Numbered from the stretch's first letter, positions 10,164 to 21,990 are shown. The stretch is DNA of 64,000 nucleotides from Moricandia arvensis (GCA_905132765.1 CAJHQP010002105.1:1-64000); one strand, 5' to 3'. Program-made: numbers and translations. Notes: generated by a model not told the origin, from the letters alone.

Positions 10164-11278
10164 TGGTTGGACCAATATTTAGCCCAATGGCTTTAATAAA
10201 AATTGATATGTGAATTAAAAATGAGATGGGCTTATAAGCCACAATGCCCTTTATGGAATAAATGAAGAGAGAGGAAGTTTGTCCCACATTGGTTATGTTG
10301 GGAAAATAAGATAAGTATATATATGTACACTCACATGCCTTAGCTTAAAAGCTTGGGTGAGAGGAAAGCTCCCCACGCGCGCGCCGTCGTTGTTTGGTCG
10401 GCTAGGCTTGCATTTAGTCTGCATATGTTTAGAATCATTTCTATTCATGTGGGGGATTATTGGAAAAATATTTAGCCCAATGGCTTTAATAAAAATTGGT
10501 ATGTGAACTGAAAATAAGATGGACTTATATGCAACAAAGCCCTTTATGGAATAATTGAAGAGAAGAGAAAGTTTGTCCCACATTGGTTATGTTGCGCATA
10601 TATGATGAATATATACACTTACATGCCTTAGCTTAAAAGCTTGGGTGAGAGAAAGGCTCTCCACGCGTGCGCTGTTGCTGTCCGGCCGGCTGGGCTGGGC
10701 TTGGGCTTGGGTTCAATTAAGCTCAACGTTTTTGGCCCAAAACAACATGCATTTTGTTTTAAAACGACAAGCAGTTTTTCTAACAAATAAAAAATGTCAC
10801 GCATTTTATCTTCTCGATATATTTAAACGAGATAAGACAAAGTCTTGGGGAATAAGTTTTTCGAAACTCAACTTCCCGTAATCTCAGCGAGTTTTCGCCC
10901 ACGTGCAGCAGTTGTTACGCGAAGTGGCTCTCGTCTTTCTCTTTATAGTAAACTCAACTCTTCTTCTTCATTTCTCAACGTTTCACTTAGAAAAATCCAG
11001 CAAATCTCTCAGTGTAATTTCCAGAGAGTGTTTCGTAGAATTTATAGTTCGTTAGGGCGTTTCATGAGTGAAGCGTGATTCGTCACCATGGTTATATCCT
11101 GAGACTCAATATTCGAATAGTTTCGTCTCAGTACGGAACGAATATTCAGAGTTAAGGAAATAGATTATATCTCGCCTCCATGTTTTACTATTCTTGTTAT
11201 CGTATTTGAGAATCATCTATTTCCTTAACTCCGTTTCTAGTCTATCGTTTATGTCAATCCGGTTTTCGGGCTTCTACA
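10164..11278 (+). repeat. long 3' LTR region of the copia element with tandem duplication
   Basis: The LTR start occurs twice (10164 and 10458). A 293-bp unit (10119-10411, then from 10412) contains a 40-bp internal tail, the purine tract and the first part of the LTR, including the CCCACATTGGTTATGTTG motif and CTTAGCTTAAAAGCTTGGGTGAGAG-type sequence. The LTR then continues as a single copy to ...TCTACA at 11278. ORFs read from 10645 to 11078 are chance frames in the LTR. Confidence 0.75.
11150..11230. repeat. 16-bp perfect inverted repeat within the LTR
   Basis: AGTTAAGGAAATAGAT at 11150-11165 and its exact reverse complement at 11215-11230 enclose a 49-bp loop. Just upstream, CTGAGAC and GTCTCAG form a smaller hairpin. 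Both lie in the last 200 bp of the LTR and would fold in a transcript. Confidence 0.85.
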
Positions 11279-11643
11279 GAAAAAGATCTCACTGGTGAAG
11301 GCGTCGCGCGCTTCCTGCGTCTCACTCCTCCGTATCATCCCTGGTTTCTTTGCCGCTCACGAAGATTTTTCTTATCGAGAACCTTGATCTTGTTGCCGCC
11401 GATGATAACCTGAGGACAGTGTTTCTTCGTGGAGTTAATGCCCGTTACTCTCTTGGAATCCAGAAAGAAGATTACATCAACTGCGACGGGGACGAGGAAC
11501 TATGTGATGATGCTGGCGAAGATGGCGATTACGATGATCAACATTATGATGAGCTGATATCAAGAACCGTGAAGGTGAAGAGGGACAGGATTAGGAAGCT
11601 TGGGACGAAAGAGTTCACGAAACATGGGTGTTTTTTACTGTAA
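11279..11643 (+). pseudogene. 3' piece of the split small host gene
   Basis: Continuation of the ORF begun at 5879. From 11279 the original frame gives a Ser/Leu-rich segment ending FFAAHEDF and then hits TGA. A +1 shift in the T-run near 11363 opens the 97-codon frame that ends at TAA 11641-11643. That part holds DDNLRTVFLRGVNARYSLG, an Asp/Glu-rich acidic stretch (about 20 of 35 residues) and a basic tail with KVKRDRIRKLG. The whole protein would be about 145 residues, with no domain I can name. The gene is broken twice, by the transposon and by the one-base shift. Confidence 0.55.
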
Positions 11644-12600
11644 GGACGGACTCGGCATTCGGTTCAGGTGCTGAATGATGAAGTTTTTCGATTTCTGTAA
11701 ATATTCTTCAACAAAACATGGTTTGTGTGGAATGATCTCAACACGCTTTAAATCCCTTCTAGTAGTTTGATTGCTTGGGGAAGACTGGCGTTGGATGTTT
11801 ACTACTGATCTTTGATGGTTTCTGTAAATATGGTGAAGAATAATAGATCATTTCTTTTTGTGTGAATTGAAATCTTTAGCATTTGATCATGATCCCTTAT
11901 CAGTGATGAATCAATGAAGAAACTGATAGCATATAATGAAGATCAAGAGTTTTTATTAAAAAAAAAAGATTTAAGGATTTTCTTGGGAAAATGTTTTTAG
12001 ATTTCAACCATTATTTATTTATTTATTCACGATTATACCAATTTCTCTTTGATAACTCAGTTTTTAGTCAATTTTAGTCAGAATAAATGATTTAATAATG
12101 AATCATTCCTCCATCTAGTATAGTTTTTATTTTTGAGAAAGCCATCTAGTATAGTTCGTTACTTAGTATCTTCGCATAAATATATTTCTGTTAAAAAGAA
12201 TTGAGATTATTAGGTTAGTTTCCGCTTTACGCCGCGGAATAAATTTTATTGAAATTTTGTTTTATCCAATTATTATATTTCTATACTTTCAAATTCTATA
12301 GAATTAAATAAATAATTAAAAAACCCATTATACAGATTTGAGAACATAATCTTTATATATAATCAAATATTGTAGTTAAAAAATCAAAATATCTACAGTT
12401 AACAATAAAATTAGAGAAATACCTTAAGATAGCCTTAAAAGGATTTTATCACAAAAATAGTTTATAAGGAGAAAAATGATCAAAATATATTTTATTAAAA
12501 AATGTAAATATACATTTATACCCCTATGTTTAATTAATTTAAATTTAAAGTTATGGGGTGGAGTTTTGAGGGTAGGTTTAATTTTTTTTTAAATATATTA
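11644..12600. other. AT-rich non-coding region with a dispersed-repeat fragment
   Basis: Likely 3' flank of the split gene, then AT-rich DNA. A stretch at about 12447-12500 (CACAAAAATAG, then AAAAATGATCAAA) matches the loop of the foldback element at 57419-57455, so a relative of that repeat sits here. No coding sequence is seen. Confidence 0.5.
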
Positions 12601-12839
12601 AAATTTTTAAATAACAAGAACTATTGAGTAGAGAAGATTGAGTTGGTTTTCAACTGTCAACATTATGCTGAAGTGAAGAAGGCTTAAATGGCAATTTCTG
12701 AGTTTTGTGGTATGCATTAAGCTGGTGGAATCAATTGGAAACGTGAAGGAGATGCTATGGAGAAAAACCAGTAGAAAATGACTTAAATTAAGGCCTATGA
12801 TGCGTAGAGAGTATGCTCCAAGACAATACCACAAAGAAC

Positions 12840-13975
12840 TACTTCAAACTTAGAGAAGTATGAGATAAGAAGAAACTTGTTTGAAGCAGCCTAAGACAAA
12901 TCTATACTCTCCATTCTCGGTTCAGAAACAACATGACAGCAAGAGCTTAAGTCCAGTTGGTTCATCAAGCAAGCCAACAACATGTTTCAGTAAGGATAAA
13001 ACAGTCTCTAAGCCATCTTTAGAAGTTAAGTAATTTTGTCTCAGTAGAAATGAAAAGAAGCAAAATGATGGTTTGGAGAGGTGGCTGAAATCATTCAAGG
13101 AGCAGATCCATCAGAGGATCACAGCCTCACATTCATCCTTAGAAGAACAAAACCAAAAGTCTTTCACTACTGTCTCATAACGTACATTCGCAGAACCGGA
13201 ATCAGTAGCACAAATTCAAGAAGATCAACCCGAGATTCCAACAATCACCATTCAGAAAGATAATCAACCAGTCATGGAAGACCTGGTTCTTTTCAAACAG
13301 GATATGATAGAAGAGGAGGCACCCAAGGAACCACCAACAAATAGTGGACTGGAACATCTATTTGTCTTTGATCGATATGGTTTCCAAAAGATATTCTTGA
13401 GTAATTTTTTGATCAATCCTTTTGTTTGGAACAAGATCAGACCTGTGGATCTGTTAAGACGCGAATTGAGCATGGAACATGTTGTATTTGAGCCTGGAGA
13501 ATAGTTTTGGAATCACAGGAACACGATCAAAATGAATGAGAAGAAATCAGCAGCAATAACATTTGATTTTGGTGATCTTTTACCCTATCGAGAAAAGGTG
13601 TTTCACAGCTCACCTCGTAAAGAATTTCACTATGAAACCAATTGGATAATTTTACCAACTCATTCCTGGATCCAACGAACCAGAAATCACAAGAAATGGC
13701 CATCCGATCGTCAAGATATTGCTATTTTGGCAAAACATGTTGGTTTCGGACAATTTGGAGAAATGTGTATATCAGATTGGTGGAAGGCTGCAGACTTACT
13801 TATGGAGACCTCAAGCTTACTTATGCATGCTTATCATCCATGGTGAACACTATACTCGTGCTAGAATCAGTTGGAGTCATCAGCAATGTGAAGGTGGCTT
13901 AACCACATACATTCTCACCCACAACAAGATAAGGAAACCATCTGATAGTCAAATAGACTTAGCTGGATAAAGACC
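12840..13975 (+). pseudogene. degenerate repeat-type ORF, unnamed
   Basis: A reading frame broken by several stops and shifts can be followed from about 12890 to 13970. It starts with Ser/Lys-rich and Gln/Glu-rich sequence (WLKSFKEQIHQRI). Next come EAPKEPPTNSGLEHLFVFDR, NFLINPFVWNKIRP and FEPGE, then SDWWKAADLLME. A shifted frame ends near LTTYILTHNKIRKPSD. ORFs of this general character are, from memory, common in Brassica repeats, but I cannot name the element. Neighbours are Athila-like LTRs, so a transposable origin is likely. Confidence 0.45.
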
Positions 13976-14333
13976 ATCCCATTGACAGATAGAAGTGGAA
14001 CCTGAGGTCAAAACGTTTCTAGAAGGCTTAAGAATATGCTGCAATTGGATCATCACCTGAACTTGCTTCCAAAGGTTATGAATTCCATTACACTGTTCTT
14101 AAAGTTTCTAATTCTAGTTTAATATACTTGTTCTGCCCCATTAATGCTCAAAAGGGAACATGAACAATGGAAAGGCATAGGAAACGAGAAGAATGTGCAT
14201 TGGAGATCAAAGACAAAACATCAAATGAGTTCCATCTACAAAAAACTCCAAAGTAATGCACTTGAGGTCAAACTGTTTTGAGGTCTACAATTTTCGAAAA
14301 GAAGGATTCAAGCTATGAACCAACATCTCCTAC
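13976..14333. other. short non-coding interval
   Basis: Nothing recognised. It ends where the first Athila-like LTR begins. Confidence 0.3.
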
Positions 14334-15564
14334 TGATATACCGTGTATTTTACCATTTTTAGGCTATGATATATGTGCTTTTTAGGATATATTATATATG
14401 TCTGGAGTCTATTTTAGAGTGTTTTCATATCTAGGTACCTTTTGGAGTAATGTGGAGGTTGTGGAACATTCTGGAGCTTAATGATGAAGAAACTCGTAGC
14501 TGCTAAAGAATCAGAAAACAGAGTCAAGATTTGAGATGTTTGTCGATCGACAACACCCTGTTGGTATCGATCAACATCGACGTGAAGGATTGGATTGGAA
14601 GGAATTTTTCGTGACTGACTTGAAGACCAAGTCCCACATAATTACAAGACTGCCCTGGCCGACTTTTTACCTAGTATTTATGTGCTTTGTCATTTTTTGG
14701 GCAGCACACCACCTTTTTATCATACACAAACTATTGCACCCTACTTATAAGCTTTTAGTAGTTTTTTAGAGAATATAAGAACTTCTTCAGAGATTTTTAT
14801 AGAAACTGCATTGTTTTCTTACCTTACTCTATTTATGCATTCTATTCAGATAATTATGTTTTGCTTGATTATGTCTGAGTAGTTCTTTGTTAGAGCTAGA
14901 ATTTTATTAGGGTTTATATGTATTGCTAATTATAGATTTTCTAGGGTAAATCCATAAGGATCCTTCATCAGAATTGATCCCAATGCTTGTGTTCTAGAGT
15001 AGCTAACTAAAACCCAGAACTTAGATATAGATAAATACGACGGTATGGTCTATACCTGATCATAATTATGTTGATCTAGGTTATTAGACGCATGTTGAAA
15101 GCTGGTCTAAATTAACTTAGTGAACATATCTATTAGGACGATTATGCTTGTCCAAGGTAGTATCGATCGACTCTCTTGCCATAGTATCGATCGACACTCG
15201 TTCTTTGCTCGCATGTCGAAAGTTGGACCAAAGACTTAGTCATCTGATTAGACTTGCAACGATAACTGGATATCTTGCTTTAGTATTTGAGACCTAGGAC
15301 GGTTTACCACATACTCTTAGCATCTATATAGCAATACTATAACTTGAAACCCTAGATCTAACTATATATATTCTCATAAGCTTACAAACCAACTCTCAAT
15401 TGATTTCTACTGTTTATTTCTTTATAATTACTTGCCTCGCTTAATCTTTATATTTGTAAATCTATTGTGTGTCCACGCTCCTTGTGGATTTGATCCCTAT
15501 GTAGTACAACTGATCCTCTTATTTGAAAGAGTAAAGTTGCTCATAGGGTAATTTGAGTGATATA
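14334..15564 (+). repeat. Athila-like LTR A (5' LTR)
   Basis: Begins TGATATACC and shares its first 150 bp with LTRs at 17623 and 20825 (ATTTTACC, GGAGTCT, TTTTGGAG). It contains TCGATCGA at about 14541, 15173 and 15189, ends about 5 bp before an Athila-type primer site, and has the typical end region with CTCTTATTTGAAAGAG. It is orphaned, because no matching 3' LTR with the same flank follows. Confidence 0.75.
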
Positions 15565-15569
15565 AAATT

Positions 15570-15587
15570 TGGCGCCGTTGCCGAGGA
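15570..15587 (+). promoter_or_regulatory. Athila-type primer binding site
   Basis: TGGCGCCGTTGCCGAGGA directly follows LTR A. The TGGCGCCGTTGCC core complements the 3' end of tRNA-Asp, as known for Athila-type elements. The same core occurs in reverse at 47010-47025. Confidence 0.85.
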
Positions 15588-15659
15588 GAATTGGATTTGA
15601 CATTGGATTTAACTGAGAGATTTCGTCTAGGTTTTTCTTATTTTACTTACTAAACAGAA

Positions 15660-17304
15660 AAACTTATTTGTGTTACAGGTGCATGCCCAACAGTATCATA
15701 AGCAACAAGGAAAAAGAGCTACTATTCCCAAACCCTGCTTTGTTTAGAACGCATTATCCGAAAAGAGGTGCACGACATCGATCGACAACAACACTCTTCC
15801 GTCGATTGATACTTGTGAGCGAGCAACGATTGACAGCAGTACACCTTCGTCAATCGACACTAATCCACAAGCAAGCAACATGGTGGCCACTCTTGTACTA
15901 ACGAGGGATGAGAACGGAGACGTACATGACCAAGAAGGTCATCTGGGTAATGCAGCAGGTTAGAGACTTGATGGTCAGGGGGCTGAATCCATGAACCAGA
16001 GGATGCTGCTAGAGAAGCTGCTGAAACTCTAGCTGAGGCTGCTCGAACCAGAACATTGGTTGAATACAACTGTCCAGATCAATACTACGCCAACAGATCT
16101 GCCATTCGTCCTCCTACATTCCAAATGAGCGATTTCGAGCTGAACCCTGCATACTTTACACTTGTGGGACATACACCTTATTATGGCCACCCACATGATC
16201 ATCCGACAGACCATCTTGAGAGGTTCAAGGATCTAGTTTCTGCTATCAAAGCTAATGATGTCCCTAAGGGATATCTGCCGTGTAAGCTCTTCAAGTACTC
16301 ACTTATCGGAGATGCTTCATATTGGCTTACCACGAAGATCTCTTACATCCTGGGATGACATCAAGAACGCCTTCCTCCTTAACGTTTTTGATGATTTGCG
16401 ATCTGAAGACTTGAGGAACATAATTGATACATTCACATAGGAGCCTGCAGAATCATTCAAGAGCTCCTTGATCAGATTCAAATCATATCAGAGAGATTGT
16501 CCACACCATGGATTCAACGAGGTACAACTGCTTAGTACCTTCTTCATATGCATCACTGTGGTTTACCAGATGGCTCTAGACACTACTAGTGATGGGAATT
16601 TACCACTCGGAATCCAGAAGAGGCTTTAAGACTTATTGAGAACTTGGCATATAGCAACAACACGAAGAAAACTGAGTTGGAGAGGAGAATATCAGCTAGC
16701 ATACTTGTCAAGGATCAGATGAATGAATTTCATGCCAAGCTAGACAGTGTTCAGAAGCTTCTCATGAAGCAGGTGAGTTTTGCAGAAGATATAGTGGCTG
16801 TTGATACTACCAGTGACAAGGGTGATGAAGAGGATGTAAACTACATCAGTGGTACTGGTTTTCAAAAGTATGGGAATCAGAGTGGAAACATGAAATTCTA
16901 TGGCAATGGTCAAAGGGGTAATTATAACCAGAGTTCACAGAAGCATATAGATTATTACAACAACAAAAACAACGTGAACTATGGAGCTTCTTCTTACCAG
17001 AACCGTCCACCAGTAGCACAAGAAAGCAAGATAGAGAATATTTTAGATCAAGTTATTGAGGGTCAGAAGAAGTTAACATTGGGTTTCAATGGGAAGATAT
17101 ATGTTGTATACACCAACCTGAATGACAAGTTCGAAGCTCATCACCCATGTGAAGAAGTTGGAGACTCAAGTGGTTCAGACTAGTGAAGTTGTGAGAAGGT
17201 ATGAAGCATTGATTAAAGGAAAAGGAGAGTCTGGACAGAGACACCACATGAATGCATTGATAGATGATGATTTCCGAAAAGTGGTGAAGGAGGAGAAACT
17301 CTAA
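15660..17304 (+). pseudogene. gag of an Athila-like element
   Basis: Starts after the primer site in a Ser/Thr/Arg-rich leader encoded by TCGATCGACA-type DNA. The capsid-like core follows: NRSAIRPPTFQMSDFELNP near 16090, HPTDHLERFKDLV near 16205 and CKLFKYSLIGDASYWL near 16290. The rest continues in other frames (AFLLNVFDD, then ESFKSSLIRFKSYQRDCPHHGF). A clean 179-residue stretch at 16644-17183 is Gln/Asn/Gly-rich and ends near FNGKIYVVYTNLNDKFEA. The arrangement matches gag of Brassicaceae Athila-like elements. At least four frame disruptions are visible, and protease and pol are missing before the next LTR. Confidence 0.8.
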
Positions 17305-17622
17305 GAAAGAAACTTTTAAGTCGAAAGTTCTATTTCTTTAGGCAGTTCTCACTGGTGGCTACTAACACCAGACACTGATTATCGATCGACACCCAGGAAA
17401 GATTATCGATCGACATCCCAAACAGACCGACGTTCGACATCATAGGCTGAGCACTGATAGACACCCCATTCTGAGTGCGTAGGATCATGTGAGACGGCAA
17501 TCATCGATCGACACCCACACATGTGCGTCGATCGTAACCACCAATTACCTACCGAATGCGGTAACCAAGTATTAATGTGAAGCGATTGAATTCTTCAAAA
17601 CACTCATCTCATACATCACCAG
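17305..17622 (+). other. gag 3' remnant dense in TCGATCGA
   Basis: Non-coding now. Three full TCGATCGA sites (about 17383, 17404, 17504) and a near copy at 17526 lie in 150 bp. In frame such sequence would encode Ser-Ile-Asp-Arg or His-Arg-Ser-Thr repeats, as seen in related ORFs here. Confidence 0.6.
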
Positions 17623-18492
17623 TGATAAGTCCTAATATTTACCTATTTTATACCATATTATAGGCGATATTTGGAGTCTGATATGTGTGTCTAGGATATG
17701 TTTTAGAGTATTTTCATGTTTGGGTTTGTTTTGGAGCATTGTGATAATTGTGAGACTTTCTAGAGCAAAGAGAGAGAATATCACATAGGTGTTCACATTC
17801 AACAAGTACGATTCGAAGTCAAGCCTTATCGTCGATCGACGAAGAATCCTTACTGTCAATCGATGGTCAACACACATAAGCCTAAGCCGACATAAAGTCC
17901 AAGTCAACACAAATTACAAGATTTCCCATGACAAGTTTTACCTAATATATATAGTATATGCCATTGTTTAAGCAGAAGACACACTTTACAATACATTTTA
18001 CAATGTTATTTCATACTTAGAAGGTTTTTGGGTTCCTTAGGGAGAAGATCAAGACTCTTTAGTGATTTGTATTGGAACCCCATTATTCTTACCTTTACTA
18101 TTTATGCATTCTATTAAGTTTATTATGATGTTTTGCTTGATAATTTCTAAGTAGTCTTTCTTGCTAGATTTAGGGTTCACTATGGTACTGATGGATTAGC
18201 CAAACAATAGAAATGATAGGGTGTAATAAATATCCTTCATAAGTATTGTGTTTATTTCTTGTGTTCTAGAGTAGCTAACTAGAACCCTAATCTTAGGATC
18301 ATTGACAACTGCAAGAGTAGGATCATTACATGAATACATCCTGTTGAGCTAGGTTACTAGACACATACGAGAGTTGGTCTAGTAATTTTAGTGAACATAG
18401 AGAATTAGGTAGTAGTGTTTGATTTATATGAGCATTGATCGATGCTAGCTCAATAACATCAATCGACGGTCTATTACGAGTTCTCAACAAGA
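17623..18492 (+). repeat. Athila-like LTR B (truncated)
   Basis: Begins TGATAAGTCC and matches LTR C (20825) closely through GAGAGTTGGTCTAGTAATTT to GAGTTCTCAAC. At that point the sequence switches to internal ORF sequence. The 3' third of the LTR, the primer site, gag and pol are therefore gone. B and C are probably the two LTRs of one internally deleted element. Confidence 0.75.
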
Positions 18493-19495
18493 AGAAGAAT
18501 ATGATGTGGATTATTTAGATGAAGAGGCAATTGAGTACCGTGGTCTTGCACTAGAGGGATCTGGAGTTTTCAGAGGATCCGATGAAACATGGAACGCAAC
18601 ATTGGTCGACGGTGAACCTAAACCATCGATCGATACTCCTTTTCAAGAAGGATACATCGCCTATATGGACAACAATGGAAGAAGGTTTTGTTTGGTGAAA
18701 AGGGATGAGTATGGTATTTACAGAGACAAATATGGCAATGCACGAGCTATAGATAGCCGAATCACCAATGTGTCAAAGGAAGACATCAGAGATATTTTTC
18801 TGTGAGCAGCCATCATTGGACACACTCATTTTTATTTGCGAGAGTATGCAGAGAACTTTGATAGGACCATGCCAGCGACAAAAACATACAGTAGAGCAGA
18901 GGTTGACAACATGGTAGAAGGAATCTATAGAGCCCAGGAGATATTGATGGATGACTATTACAAGAGGCTCGATGATGTCTACTACCTGTTCAACAATAGT
19001 ATTGGCTTGTTAACTATGTGCATGGAAGAGATGAAACAGAAAATTTACTTTACTCATCAGATGATTCAGAGACAGCACGCGAATGGAGCAGACCAAGCAG
19101 CATCGATCAACAGCGAGCTCGACCATCGATCGACGGACGAGCTCGACCATCAATCGACACTTCACGCACCATTTAGACAGAGGTTGGTAACCGAGAAGCT
19201 GCTAGAAGACAGTTTTTATGGAGTTTATGCGTCTCAAGACATGATGATGGAAGATATCTCCAGGAGATTAGATGACATCTCCAAACCTATACACAGCAGA
19301 ATTGGCTGGTTACAAAAATGCATTGAAAACCTTCAAGAGAGGATGAGTCAAATTGAGATCACCAAGGAGAACATGGACATACAAAGAATCAGAGGAGAAG
19401 AAGCTATAAGAAGCTTCAATGGTACATGGATCGAGATGAGCAAGGAAGATGTAGATAATTGTTTTCCACCAAGTGTTGCTCCATCTCCACACTAG
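18493..19495 (+). pseudogene. accessory ORF of an Athila-like element
   Basis: Two consecutive open parts in one frame (18506-18805 and 18836-19495), separated by a TGA at 18803. The first has acidic EEAIEYRGLALEGSGVFRG and FCLVKRDEYGIYRDKYGNAR. The second has two copies of a helical module, AEVDNMVEGIYRAQEILMDD at about 18895 and YGVYASQDMMMEDISRRLDD at about 19217. Each is followed by a short linker and C-M/I-E-x-M/L-x-x-x, so it looks like an internal duplication of about 100 residues. A Ser/Asp/His/Arg linker derived from TCGATCGAC lies between them. It sits where Athila elements carry an extra ORF. Function unknown. Confidence 0.6.
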
Positions 19496-20810
19496 TCCCA
19501 AAAGTTCTAAACATCAAGCTAAAGACTATAACCAATCGATGAGTGAGAGGCAACCCACTATTCAGTAAGTTTTCATTTCATTTTATGTATTTATTACTAA
19601 TTTCAGATTTATTTATTTGTTGCAGATTTTCATTAAAAACATTAATTAGATAGAAGGAAGTTCGAAGACCACCATCGGTCGACACCAGTCACCTACCATC
19701 GGTCAACACCAATCACCTACCATTGGTCGACACTCTTTACAGAGTTTGGTATCGAGTTTCTTCTTTAAGCTCTTTACTTGTGTTTTACTTTTTCCTACCA
19801 AACCATGACATGATAACAATGGGGACAATGTTATTTAATTCTTGGGGAGGTTTACTAATATTGTTTTCTATTTTGAGTTTTATGTTTTATGATTATTTAA
19901 GTTTTTATAAAGTCAAGAAGGAGATTATAATCAGATTGATATTTTACCTATTCACTAACCACTCAATAGCACAATTCTTAGACTTTTTGATTGTAGAGAG
20001 TACTAGAGATACCAAAGTGGATCATCCTACCACTATATCACACTTGCTTAGAAGTTTGAAGGAATCGAAGCTGACCTCCAACCTAATACCGACTTATTTG
20101 CTTGCTTTGGGTTTGGCATACATTGGATCGGATTCCTCATACAAGTCTGGAAGGCAAATGTTTGTGTGCTTCTGATTCCCTTCTCCCTCTCTCTTCGGCA
20201 TCTAAAGAAAAGAAAAGATTGAGATGATTTCCTGAGATCCATAAGGGTAGGTACATTACCAATGACCCCACTAGTCTAATTCAAAGGAATGATCAAACAT
20301 CGTTGGAAGCGAGGGATAGGTACATTACCGATGACCCCACTATTCGTCTACACTTTGTCAAAAAAAAAAGAAGAGAAAATCGAAAAGAAGATGACACAAT
20401 GTCTGTATGGTCAGCATTAATCATTGGATTTGAGATAGAAAAATATCCAGAAAAGAGGGAAGAAAAGGATTAGAGAAGATTGGCATGTGTGTTCAGAATA
20501 CTTGAAAGGGTAAAGAGTCCATATGTCTTTTGATCGATAGTCCCAAGGTAAATCCTACACTTTTATTTTATTCAAGAAATGAGGTTAGTAGAGGGGTGAG
20601 TCAAACTAGTATTGGCTAAGTTGTTGGCAGAACAAATTTGGTTGCTATACTAGGATAATGTATATAAAGTTCCTCTAGGATTGGTATTTATTTGATGTGG
20701 TTACAACATAGTAGAGGTGACAAGAATAAGTTAGAGATATTGTGAGTCCCTGTGTTTCAAACCTCTTCCACAAGTTTACCCTTATTTCACTTGAGGACAA
20801 GCAAAAAGTT
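19496..20810 (+). other. 3' internal region of the Athila-like element
   Basis: Non-coding. It holds two copies of a motif TAGGTACATTACC-ATGACCCCAC (about 20247 and 20317), spaced about 70 bp. The same pair occurs inverted in the other Athila-like element at 39357-39447, so it is a conserved 3' feature. An AAAAG-rich stretch follows. The 150-residue frame at 19723-20175 is hydrophobic but unsupported. Confidence 0.55.
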
Positions 20811-20824
20811 AAGTCTGGGGGAGT
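20811..20824 (+). promoter_or_regulatory. polypurine tract
   Basis: AAGTCTGGGGGAGT sits immediately before LTR C. The minus-strand element has the matching AAGTCTGGGAGAGT at 38910-38923. It is expected to prime plus-strand DNA synthesis. Confidence 0.85.
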
Positions 20825-21990
20825 TGATAGAATATTTACCTATTTTAGACCATATAATAGGCTTTATTTGGAGTCTGTTATGTGTGTCTATGATATTTAT
20901 AGAGTCTTTTCAGGTCTATGTACGTTTTGGAGCATTGTGATGATTGTGAGACTTTCTAGAGGAAAGAGAGAGAATATCATGTAGCTTTTCACATTTAGAA
21001 AGTACGATTCGAAGTTGAGCCTTGGCATCAATCGACGGAGCATACTTGTTGTTCATCGACGGTCAACATGAAGAAGCCAAAGCCGACTTAAATCCCAAGT
21101 CAACACACATTATAAGATTGCCCCTTGGCGAATTTTATCTAATATATATAGTCTATGCCATCGTTTAGGCAGAAGACACGCTTTACAATACACTTTACAA
21201 TATTATTTCATACTTAGAAGGTTTTTGGGTTCTTTGGAGAGAACATCAAGACTCTTCAGAGATTTGTATTGGCACCCAATATTCTTACTTTTACTATTCA
21301 TGCATTATGTTCAGTTCATTGTGATATTTTGCTTGATAATGTCTGAATAGTCTTTCTTGTAAGATTTAGGGTTCACTATGGTATTAATGGATTAGCTAGA
21401 CAATAGAACTGCTAGGGTGTAATATCCTTCATCGGTAGTGTGCTTATTGCATGTGTTCTAGAGTAGCTAACTAGAACCCTGATCTTAGGATAATTGACAA
21501 CTGCGAGAGAAAGATCATTACCTAAATAAATCATGTTGAGCTAGGTTGCTAGATACATACGAGAGTTGGTCTAGTAATTTTAGTGAACATATCGAATTAG
21601 GTCGTAATGCTTGATTTATGTGAGCATCGATTTATGTGAGCGTTGATCAATGGTCTATTTCGAGTTCTCAACGAGAGTTGTTAACAAAGACTTAAATCAT
21701 AGATAGATTCACTACTTGATATCTTACTGTTTGCATTCAAGTTCTAGTATACAAAACCCTTAGCTTCTATTCTCTATAATCCACTTACCTAAAACCCTAG
21801 ATCTAGCTATTTCTCTTAACTTTTTACAAACCCAATCAATCAATCATTCTGGTTACTTTAGTTGTTTACTTAATAAAATCATAACTTGCCTAGCTGAACT
21901 ATAATAACTCTGAGTCTATTGTGTGCCCTAGCGCTCTGTGGATTCAGTCCATAAGTACTACAACTTGAACCTCTTATTTGAACCTCTTAA
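20825..21990 (+). repeat. Athila-like LTR C (3' LTR)
   Basis: Starts TGATAGAATATTTACC after the purine tract, shares nearly all of LTR B and continues past B's truncation to the CTCTTATTTGAA end region. The last few bases are lost, and a short piece of unrelated sequence follows. Confidence 0.75.

Larger units (their letters stand above)
5943..11278 (+). mobile_element. Ty1/copia element inserted in a host gene
   Basis: Boundaries come from the broken host ORF, the TG start at 5943, the CA end at 11278 and a near-perfect target duplication (GAAAG/GAAAA). Gag, protease, integrase, RT and RNase H follow on the plus strand in copia order. The 5' LTR is reduced to about 95 bp, and the primer site and gag start are deleted with it. 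The 3' side carries a long LTR of about 1.1 kb with an internal 293-bp tandem duplication that includes the polypurine tract. Every coding domain has stops or frameshifts, so this is an old, dead insertion. Confidence 0.8.

Noticed and set aside
10645..11078. Two overlapping plus-strand ORFs of 77-78 codons
   Set aside because: They fall inside the copia LTR and show no domain or codon pattern.
19723..20175. 150-codon hydrophobic ORF with apparent membrane segments
   Set aside because: It lies in the 3' non-coding part of the Athila-like element and starts in a TCGA-rich repeat. Hydrophobicity follows from T-rich codons.
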